From positions 1 to 11,621 of the forward strand of contig JAJXZZ010000002.1 of the NCBI GenBank assembly GCA_021779795.1: DNA of 11,621 nucleotides, written 5' to 3'. Source of the DNA: Acidobacteriota bacterium (GTDB lineage: Bacteria > Acidobacteriota > Vicinamibacteria > Vicinamibacterales > Fen-181). The notes beneath the pieces are model-generated. The model saw nothing but the letters and a program-made list of their open reading frames with translations. It made no database searches and was not told where the DNA came from. Shown one piece after another: positions 7,462 to 11,621 of this stretch. How positions within the stretch are numbered: position 1 is the first letter of the stretch; every line of letters begins with the position of its first letter. The translations under genes were made by a program, and so were the position numbers.

Positions 7462-7652
7462 CCGGCGTGGTGCTCGAGTCGCTGCCGAATGCCATGTTCC
7501 GGGTGGAGCTCGAGAACAAGCACCAGGTGCTGGCGCACGTCTCGGGCAAGATGCGGAAGAACTTCATCCGCATCCTCACGGGCGACCGGGTCCTGATCGA
7601 GCTGTCGCCCTACGACCTGACGCGGGGCCGGATCACGTATCGGTACAAGTAG
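7434..7652 (+). CDS. infA: Translation initiation factor IF-1
   Basis: IF-1 is a small OB-fold protein that occupies the A site of the 30S subunit during initiation, together with IF-2 and IF-3. Starting at GTG 7434 the product has 72 residues, exactly the length of E. coli IF-1, and reads (M)AKEDTIEVTGVVLESLP..., with MFRVELENKHQVLAHVSGKMRKNF and IRILTGDRVLIELSPYDLTRGRI all matching. The reading frame is open far upstream, but that part is a shadow of map. The gene overlaps map by 28 bases, an unusually long overlap that ties its translation to map. GTG rather than ATG may lower initiation. infA-rpmJ-rpsM order is common in Gram-positive-like operons. Confidence 0.96.
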   Translation: MAKEDTIEVTGVVLESLPNAMFRVELENKHQVLAHVSGKMRKNFIRILTGDRVLIELSPYDLTRGRITYRYK

Positions 7653-7774
7653 GTCGGCCGGGGATCGGGATCGGGGATCAGGGATCGGGGATCGGGGATC
7701 GGGGATCGGGGAGTGTCACGCATGACAGCCGACGCCACCCGGTTCTTGGCGGTTAGCAGTGAGGGACGCACGTC
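7653..7774 (+). repeat. GGGGATC heptad array and G-tract run before rpmJ
   Basis: From 7660 the spacer reads as GGGATC/GGGGATC units with slight length variation, becoming exact heptads: G4 tracts at 7687-7690, 7694-7697, 7701-7704 and 7708-7711, each separated by ATC. That fits the G4N3G4N3G4N3G4 pattern of an intramolecular G-quadruplex on the + strand. Flanking boxes GTCGGC (7653-7658) and GCCGAC (7728-7733) are complementary, and a small hairpin TGTCA-CGCA-TGACA (7714-7727) lies just downstream. No inverse heptad array is present here, unlike in most other spacers. Confidence 0.85.
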
Positions 7775-7778
7775 ATGA
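7722..7778 (+). CDS. Possible 18-codon leader ORF coupled to rpmJ
   Basis: ATG at 7722 opens 18 codons (MTADATRFLAVSSEGRTS) ending in a TGA at 7776-7778 that overlaps the rpmJ ATG as ATGA. GGGGAG (7708-7713), partly made of the last G tract of the repeat, stands at good spacing before it. I know of no family for the peptide. It may only be a chance frame in GC-rich DNA. If real, it would be a leader peptide or a coupling device for rpmJ, with its ribosome-binding site inside the quadruplex candidate. Confidence 0.25.
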   Translation: MTADATRFLAVSSEGRTS

Positions 7779-7888
7779 AAGTTCGAGCTTCGGTCAAGCG
7801 CATCTGTGACAAGTGCAAGATCGTCCGCCGCCGCGGCGTCGTGCGGGTGCTCTGCACGAACCAGAAGCACAAGCAGCGGCAGGGGTAG
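7775..7888 (+). CDS. rpmJ: 50S ribosomal protein L36, zinc-binding form
   Basis: L36 is the smallest large-subunit protein, stabilising 23S rRNA near the base of the L7/L12 stalk region. The 37-residue product is MKVRASVKRICDKCKIVRRR followed by GVVRVLCTNQ and KHKQRQG, a textbook L36. The ligands Cys11, Cys14, Cys27 and His32 are all present (C+ zinc form). The ATG is preceded by GAGGGA (7761-7766) at about 8 bases. It lies between infA and rpsM, the standard place, with repeat-filled spacers on both sides (122 and 155 nt). Confidence 0.97.
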   Translation: MKVRASVKRICDKCKIVRRRGVVRVLCTNQKHKQRQG

Positions 7889-8043
7889 GCAGTGGCCGGC
7901 GGCTGGCAGCTGGCAGCTGGCAGCGGACGCCGGGGAACACGCCGTGGCCCGCGTGAGGAATCGGCGGCGGGACGGCACACTACGGCGCGAGTCAAGGCAG
8001 CGCTCCGCTGCCCGCTGACCGCTGCCAGCTAGGGAAAGCAGCT
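7889..8043 (+). repeat. Heptad-repeat long-stem element before rpsM (AGCTGGC word)
   Basis: This is the longest spacer inside the operon (155 nt). The left arm has GGCTGGC at 7901, AGCTGGC at 7908 and 7915, then AGCGG. The right arm at 8005-8030 is its inverse (for example GCTGCCAGCT at the end). Pairing 7901-7926 with 8005-8030 gives 22 Watson-Crick pairs, 1 wobble and 3 mismatches over 26. The 78-nt interior holds no heptads, and I see no gene there. The right arm ends 13 nt before the rpsM start. Confidence 0.85.
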
Positions 8044-8418
8044 ATGGCACGTATCTCAGGGGTTGACCTTCCGCGGACCAAGCGCGTCGAGATCGGCCTG
8101 ACCTACATCTTCGGGATCGGCCGCACGCGGTCGAACCTGATCCTGAAGGAGGCGGGCGTCGGTCCGGACGTCCGCGTGAAGGATCTGTCCGAAGACGACG
8201 TCCGCCGGATCACCCGGGTCATCGAGGACCAGGGCGGGGTCGAGGGCGACCTGCGCAAGGACATCTCGATGAACATCAAGCGGCTGATGGACATCGGCTG
8301 CTATCGTGGCCTCCGCCATCGCCGGGGGCTGCCGGTCCGCGGTCAGCGGACGAAGACCAACGCCCGCACGCGGAAGGGTCCGCGCCGCGGGGCCGTTGCC
8401 AAGAAGAAGACGGTGTAG
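8044..8418 (+). CDS. rpsM: 30S ribosomal protein S13
   Basis: S13 lies in the head of the small subunit, forms bridges to the central protuberance and contacts the P-site tRNA with its C-terminal tail. The 124-residue product (family about 118-126) starts ARISGVDLPRTKRVEIGLTYIFGIGRTRS, with the helix-turn region through RITRVIED, the basic LRHRRGLPVRGQRTKTNARTRKGPRR segment that is the family signature, and a lysine-rich end. AGGGAA follows the preceding hairpin directly and serves as ribosome-binding site. rpsK begins 3 nt after the stop, so the two are tightly coupled. Confidence 0.97.
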   Translation: MARISGVDLPRTKRVEIGLTYIFGIGRTRSNLILKEAGVGPDVRVKDLSEDDVRRITRVIEDQGGVEGDLRKDISMNIKRLMDIGCYRGLRHRRGLPVRGQRTKTNARTRKGPRRGAVAKKKTV

Positions 8419-8421
8419 TCC

Positions 8422-8868
8422 ATGGCCAAGACTGATCCGACCGAGGGGGCGGGGCTCAAGCCCGAGTCGACCGGGAAGCGGCCCGCGAAGAAGGCGTTCA
8501 AGAAGCGTGGCGAGAAGCGCATCGTCCACCACGGGATCGCCCATGTCCAGGCGTCGTTCAACAACACGGTGATCACCCTCACCGACACCGAGGGGAACGT
8601 CGTGTCGTGGTCGTCGGCCGGCGGCATCGGCTTCAAGGGCTCCCGCAAGGGGACGCCGTTCGCGGCCACGCAGGCGGCCATCAACGCCGCCACCGCCGCC
8701 AAGGCGTTCGGCATGCGGTCGGTCGAGGTGCGGGTCAAGGGCCCGGGCGCCGGGCGCGAGTCCGCGATCCGCGCCCTGCAGACGGTCGGCCTCGAGGTGA
8801 AGTCGATCCGCGACGTCACCCCGATCCCGCACAACGGCTGCCGGCCGCCGAAGCGGCGCAGGGTGTAA
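8422..8868 (+). CDS. rpsK: 30S ribosomal protein S11
   Basis: S11 sits on the platform of the small subunit beside the E-site mRNA. The 148-residue product has a longer N-terminus than the usual 129: about 30 residues rich in lysine, threonine and glycine precede the core. The core has IAHVQASFNNTVITLTD, SAGGIGFKGSRKGTPFAA, VEVRVKGPGAGRESAIRAL and the universal end DVTPIPHNGCRPPKRRRV. The start is the first ATG after rpsM (3-nt gap); no later ATG sits near the core start, so the extension is probably real. The extension is likely a flexible rRNA-binding tail (inference). Confidence 0.96.
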   Translation: MAKTDPTEGAGLKPESTGKRPAKKAFKKRGEKRIVHHGIAHVQASFNNTVITLTDTEGNVVSWSSAGGIGFKGSRKGTPFAATQAAINAATAAKAFGMRSVEVRVKGPGAGRESAIRALQTVGLEVKSIRDVTPIPHNGCRPPKRRRV

Positions 8869-8971
8869 CGGCGGGGCGTAGGATTCAGGATTCAGGAGTC
8901 AGGATTCAGGGACGGGGACGTCGGATTCGAGAGGGGCATCCCGAATCCCGAATCCTGGAGGATCACGAAGA
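8869..8971 (+). repeat. Heptad-repeat inverted element before rpsD (GGATTCA/GAATCCC word)
   Basis: The left array has GGATTCA at 8881, 8888 and 8902 with GGAGTCA at 8895. The right array has GAATCCC at 8943 and GAATCCT at 8950. Pairing 8880-8897 with 8939-8956 gives 16 pairs of 18, with two A-C mismatches. GGAGG (8957-8961) follows immediately and is the rpsD ribosome-binding site; the arm ends 15 nt before the start. The words are those of the rplX spacer about 8.5 kb upstream. Confidence 0.87.
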
Positions 8972-9601
8972 ATGGCCAGATACAGCGGTCCAGTGTGTCG
9001 CCTGTGCCGGCGTGAAGGCATGAAGCTGTTTCTCAAGGGCGAGCGGTGCTACGGCGAGAAGTGCGCGATCGAGAAGCGCAACTTCCCCCCGGGGCAGCAC
9101 GGCAAGCGCCGCGCCGCCAAGCTGGCGGGCTACGGCCTGCAGCTGCGCGAGAAGCAGCGCGTCAAGCGGATCTACGGCGTGCTCGAGGACCAGTTCCGCC
9201 TCTATTTCGAGAACGCCGAGCGCCAGCGCGGGATCACCGGCGAGGTGCTCCTCCAGCTGCTCGAGCGGCGCCTCGACAACGTCGTCTACCGCCTCGGGCT
9301 GGCCACCTCCCGCCCGCAGGCCCGCGAGCTGGTTCGCCACGGCCACTTCGCCGTCAACGGCCGCAAGGTGAACGTGCCGTCGTACCTGGTGAAGGCCGGC
9401 GACACGGTGACCGTGCGCGAGCGGAGCCAGAAGAACGTCACGATCCAACACGCGCTGGAAGAGGTGAAGGGGCGCGGCGTGCCCGAGTGGCTGCAGGCGC
9501 AGCCCGAGCGGTTCGAGGGCCGCGTGGTGTCGCTGCCGACGCGCGCCATGATCAACCTGCCCATCCAGGAGCAGCTGATCGTCGAGCTGTACTCGAAGTA
9601 G
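8972..9601 (+). CDS. rpsD: 30S ribosomal protein S4, zinc-binding form
   Basis: S4 is a primary 16S rRNA-binding protein that nucleates 5' domain assembly; in E. coli it also represses the alpha operon through a leader pseudoknot. The 209-residue product has an N-terminal zinc site (Cys9-x2-Cys12 ... Cys26-x4-Cys31), the long conserved LREKQRVKRIYGVLEDQFRLYF helix region, and the S4 RNA-binding domain at about 99-165 (RRLDNVVYRLGLATSRPQARELVRHGHFAVNGRKV). It ends with LPIQEQLIVELYSK, the usual C-terminus. No obvious S4-type pseudoknot was recognised before rpsM. The GGAGG site 10 bases upstream confirms the start. Confidence 0.97.
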   Translation: MARYSGPVCRLCRREGMKLFLKGERCYGEKCAIEKRNFPPGQHGKRRAAKLAGYGLQLREKQRVKRIYGVLEDQFRLYFENAERQRGITGEVLLQLLERRLDNVVYRLGLATSRPQARELVRHGHFAVNGRKVNVPSYLVKAGDTVTVRERSQKNVTIQHALEEVKGRGVPEWLQAQPERFEGRVVSLPTRAMINLPIQEQLIVELYSK

Positions 9602-9634
9602 CGGCGGAGAGTACATCCGAGGCCGTGCGCTCCC

Positions 9635-9658
9635 GCCCGCCGCGGACTGGCGGCGGGC
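9635..9658 (+). other. Perfect GC hairpin in the rpsD-rpoA spacer
   Basis: GCCCGCCGC (9635-9643) pairs with GCGGCGGGC (9650-9658) around GGACTG: 9 perfect pairs. No T tract and no heptads are present. AAAGGA about 8 bases before 9690 is the rpoA ribosome-binding site. Confidence 0.6.
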
Positions 9659-9689
9659 CCGGCGCCGACGCGCAAGAAAGGACTGATCG

Positions 9690-10676
9690 ATGCTGTGGAA
9701 AGGTTTCCAGCGGCCCAAGCGGCTGGAGTTCGACCGCGAGACGCTCAGCGACAGGTTCGGCCGGTTCCACGCCCAGCCGTTCGAGCGGGGGTTCGGCACG
9801 ACCATCGGCAACGCGATGCGACGCGTGCTGCTGTCCTCGATTGAAGGCGCGGCCATCACGGCCGTCAAGATCGAGGGCGTCCTGCACGAGTTCTCGCCGA
9901 TTCCCGGCGTGGTCGAGGACGCGACCGACATCATCCTCAACCTGAAGCAGATCCCCCTGAAGCTGCACACCGACGCCACCAAGACGCTCTACGTCAAGGT
10001 CGACAGGCCCGGCGAGGTGAAGGCCGGCGACATCGTCGCCGACGGCGACGTCGAGATCCTCGAGCCCGGGGCGCACATCGCCACCGTCTCCGAGGGCGGG
10101 TCGCTCCAGATGGAGATGCGCGTCAGGCACGGCCGCGGGTACGTCGCCGCCGACCGCAACTTCGACGACGACCTGGGCATCGGCTGGATCCCGATCGACT
10201 CGGTCCACTCGCCGGTCAAGAAGGTCAACTACCTCGTCGAGGCCGCCCGCCTCGGCCAGACCACCGACTACGAGAAGCTGACGGTGGACGTCTGGACCAA
10301 CGGCGCCATCACGCCCCGCGACGCGGTGTCGAACGCCGCCAAGCTGGTGCGCGAGCACCTGAACATCTTCATCAACCTCGAGGACGCCGCCGAGGCGACG
10401 CCCGAGGCCGAGGCCGAGGCCGGGGTCGGCGCCGCGTCGAACGAGAACCTCGACAAGTCGGTCGAGGAGCTCGAGCTGTCGGTCCGGTCCTACAACTGCC
10501 TGAAGAACGCGAACATCCGGACGATCCGCGAGCTCGTGCAGAAGACCGAGGGCGAGATGCTGAAGACGAAGAACTTCGGCCGCAAGTCGCTCAACGAGAT
10601 CAAGGACATCCTCCAGACCATGGGCCTCAGCCTGGGCATGCGCCTCGACCAGCCGGCGCAGGGGGACCCCGAGTAG
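9690..10676 (+). CDS. rpoA: DNA-directed RNA polymerase subunit alpha
   Basis: The alpha dimer nucleates assembly of RNA polymerase, and its C-terminal domain binds UP elements and activators. The 328-residue product (family about 315-335) has the N-terminal assembly domain at about 1-232 (GFGTTIGNAMRRVLLSSIEGAAIT, with RPGEVKAGDI and the NAITPRDAVSNAAKLVREHL-like segment). A linker at about 233-255 is rich in alanine and glutamate, and the C-terminal domain follows at about 256-320. The DNA-contacting residues match E. coli: Arg266 (E. coli R265), Asn269 (N268), Gly297 and Lys299 (K298), within VRSYNCLK and NFGRKSLNEIKD. Alpha-block order rpsD-rpoA-rplQ is standard. Confidence 0.97.
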   Translation: MLWKGFQRPKRLEFDRETLSDRFGRFHAQPFERGFGTTIGNAMRRVLLSSIEGAAITAVKIEGVLHEFSPIPGVVEDATDIILNLKQIPLKLHTDATKTLYVKVDRPGEVKAGDIVADGDVEILEPGAHIATVSEGGSLQMEMRVRHGRGYVAADRNFDDDLGIGWIPIDSVHSPVKKVNYLVEAARLGQTTDYEKLTVDVWTNGAITPRDAVSNAAKLVREHLNIFINLEDAAEATPEAEAEAGVGAASNENLDKSVEELELSVRSYNCLKNANIRTIRELVQKTEGEMLKTKNFGRKSLNEIKDILQTMGLSLGMRLDQPAQGDPE

Positions 10677-10682
10677 CACGAC

Positions 10683-10700
10683 CCGGCCCCGCCCGGCCGG
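10683..10700 (+). other. Small GC palindrome in the rpoA-rplQ spacer
   Basis: CCGGCC (10683-10688) is complementary to GGCCGG (10695-10700), a 6-bp stem with a 6-nt loop. It is short and of the kind expected in GC-rich DNA. Two purine-rich SD-like stretches follow; GAGGAT (10711-10716) is the better placed for rplQ. Confidence 0.4.
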
Positions 10701-10721
10701 AGCGAGGATAGAGGATCATCA

Positions 10722-11321
10722 ATGCGTCACCGAGTAGCCAATCGAAAGCTCGGGCGAGTCACCGAGCACCGGATCGCCATGCTGCGCAACCAGGCGCAGG
10801 CGCTCCTCCAGCACGGGCACATCGAGACCACCGTGCCCAAGGCCAAGGAGCTGCGCCCGTTCGTCGAGCGCCTGATCACCATCGCCAAGCGCGGCCTCGC
10901 CGACGGCGGCGCGACGCGCGCCGTCACCGCCCGCCGCGAGGTGCTGCGCGACATCCCGAACCGCGAGACCGTGTCGAAGCTGTTCACCGAGATCGCGCCG
11001 AAGTACGCCTCGCGACCCGGCGGCTACACGCGCCTGCTGCGCGTCGGCTACCGGCAGGGGGACGCCGCCGAGCTGGCGCAGGTCGAGCTGCTCGGCTTCG
11101 AGTTCGACCCGAAGGCCAAGGCCGAGAAGCTCGCCAGGGACGAAGCGGGCGGGAAGCCCAAGAGCGTCGGCAGCCGGCTGAAGCGGGCGACCGACCGCCT
11201 GCGCGGCAAGCGCTCGGCCGAGGCGGCCGAGGGCGAGGCCGCGGCCACCGAAACCAAGAGCCAGGTGCGCGCCGCGGCCCGCAAGGGCGCCGGCAGCCGC
11301 CGCGGGCCGAGCGGGAAGTAG
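10722..11321 (+). CDS. rplQ: 50S ribosomal protein L17 with a long basic C-terminal tail
   Basis: L17 binds domain III of 23S rRNA near the tunnel exit on the large subunit. The core (about residues 1-124) is clear: MRHRVANRKLGRVTEHRIAMLRNQAQALLQHGHIETTVPKAKELRP with RLITIAKRG, EIAPKYASRPGGYTRLLRVGYRQGDAAELAQVELLG. The family is usually 117-130 residues, so this 199-residue version carries about 75 extra residues rich in Ala, Lys, Arg, Glu and Gly, low in complexity and likely disordered or rRNA-binding. Such tails exist in some high-GC lineages. It is the last gene of the operon. The tail keeps the same base composition as the core, giving no sign of fusion or frameshift. Confidence 0.95.
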   Translation: MRHRVANRKLGRVTEHRIAMLRNQAQALLQHGHIETTVPKAKELRPFVERLITIAKRGLADGGATRAVTARREVLRDIPNRETVSKLFTEIAPKYASRPGGYTRLLRVGYRQGDAAELAQVELLGFEFDPKAKAEKLARDEAGGKPKSVGSRLKRATDRLRGKRSAEAAEGEAAATETKSQVRAAARKGAGSRRGPSGK

Positions 11322-11366
11322 GGATACAGGGAAACAGGGATTAGGGAACAGGGACGAGGGAGCGGG
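11321..11366 (+). repeat. GGG-run repeat after rplQ
   Basis: G3 runs begin at 11321 (sharing the last base of the stop codon), 11329, 11337, 11344, 11351, 11358 and 11364. The middle ones are exactly 7 bases apart, in the style of the intergenic heptads, and the rest 6 or 8. Any four neighbouring runs fit a G3 quadruplex with loops of 3-5 nt. It precedes the terminator. Confidence 0.75.
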
Positions 11367-11408
11367 TCCCGGAGTCCCGGCTCGATCTCACGATTCCCGG
11401 GCCGTCAT

Positions 11409-11451
11409 CGCACGAAGGGCCGCGCGGCCGCGCCGCGCGGCCCTTCGTGCG
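11409..11451 (+). terminator. Strong hairpin terminator at the end of the operon
   Basis: A perfect 19-bp stem, 11409-11427 with 11433-11451, encloses the 5-nt loop CCGCG. The stem is nearly all G/C in its upper part, with GAAGG/CCTTC near the base. No T tract follows; termination may rely on hairpin strength or Rho. Being symmetric, it could serve both strands. Its right base is part of a 12-bp palindrome at 11447-11458 (GTGCGTACGCAC). Location about 90 nt after the last gene supports the call. Confidence 0.7.
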
Positions 11452-11621
11452 TACGCACCGCGCCGGCGGCCCTCGGCGGCGGGCGTTGCCCTCGGCAGCG
11501 CGCCCGGCCGCGTTCCGCCCTCCCGCTCGAACTACGGCCGCTGGTAGTAGTCAAGCCGCGCCGTCATACTGCCCAACCGGGCATTCACACCTCAAGACGC
11601 GTTCGGGTGGCTGCCGCCGGG
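11452..11621. other. Non-coding end of the window
   Basis: The 300 bases after rplQ hold the GGG-run repeat, the terminator, and then this GC-rich stretch without a recognisable gene. GCCCTCGGC occurs twice (11469 and 11488). Short open frames run off the window edge on both strands, but none has recognisable protein features. A tRNA or promoter was not seen. Confidence 0.4.

Noticed and set aside
7660..7712. CRISPR array or DnaA/origin-type iterons in the GATC-rich repeat
   Set aside because: Units are 7 bases with no spacers, and GATC arises from the repeat itself; no cas or replication gene nearby.
7806..8018. 70-codon + frame crossing the rpmJ-rpsM spacer
   Set aside because: It starts inside rpmJ in another frame and reads through the repeat; no ribosome-binding site and no protein features.
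11551..11619. Possible C-terminus of a convergent minus-strand gene entering from the right edge
   Set aside because: Only about 22 codons are open before a TGA, with no recognisable family; cannot be supported from this window.

Overview
The window is the distal half of a bacterial ribosomal-protein superoperon (spc and alpha blocks). It holds twenty genes, all on the + strand: rplN (5' end missing), rplX, rplE, rpsN, rpsH, rplF, rplR, rpsE, rpmD, rplO, secY, adk, map, infA, rpmJ, rpsM, rpsK, rpsD, rpoA and rplQ. A strong hairpin terminator lies about 90 bases after rplQ. No gene is broken and no insertion sequence, tRNA, rRNA or CRISPR array was seen. I could not identify a promoter; the start of transcription probably lies upstream of the window.

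GC content is very high by eye. Marker forms are the short zinc-type S14, zinc-binding S4, L24 with a CxxC...CxxC tail, zinc-type L36, an adenylate kinase with a four-cysteine lid, and the linkage secY-adk-map-infA-rpmJ-rpsM-rpsK-rpsD-rpoA-rplQ. Together with low-complexity intergenic repeats, this suggests a high-GC soil or sediment bacterium. Acidobacteriota (Vicinamibacteria-like) is my best guess, from general impression only and with low confidence. A Rokubacteria-like or related lineage is possible.

Layout: 2-4435 encodes ribosomal proteins L14, L24, L5, S14, S8, L6, L18, S5, L30 and L15 (spc block). 4529-7652 holds the secretion, housekeeping and initiation genes secY, adk, map and infA. 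7775-11321 is the alpha block: L36, S13, S11, S4, RNA polymerase alpha and L17. 11322-11621 is non-coding as far as I can see. The genes work together: ribosome subunits, the translocon that receives nascent membrane proteins, the enzyme removing initiator methionine, initiation factor 1, and the polymerase subunit that nucleates RNAP assembly.

The genes are ordinary; the unusual part is the space between them. Spacers of 15 nt or less (or overlaps) alternate with spacers of 45-155 nt. Most of the long ones are filled from stop codon to ribosome-binding site by tandem repeats with a period of 7 bases, usually present again as the inverse complement, so that the spacer can fold into a long hairpin. 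The repeated word differs between spacers: GGATTCA/GAATCCC before rplX and rpsD; GGCTCAG/CTGAGCC before rpsN, rplR and secY; CTAGTGG/CCACTGA before rplF; GGGGATC before rpmJ; AGCTGGC and its complement before rpsM; GGGAACA-like after rplQ. The arms end 13-16 nt before the start codon in six of these spacers. The secY element is a 33-bp stem with a 5-nt loop. The rpmJ element has four G4 tracts with 3-nt loops (G-quadruplex candidate) and leads into a possible 18-codon leader ORF. These heptad elements are the best candidate in this window for something not yet described.
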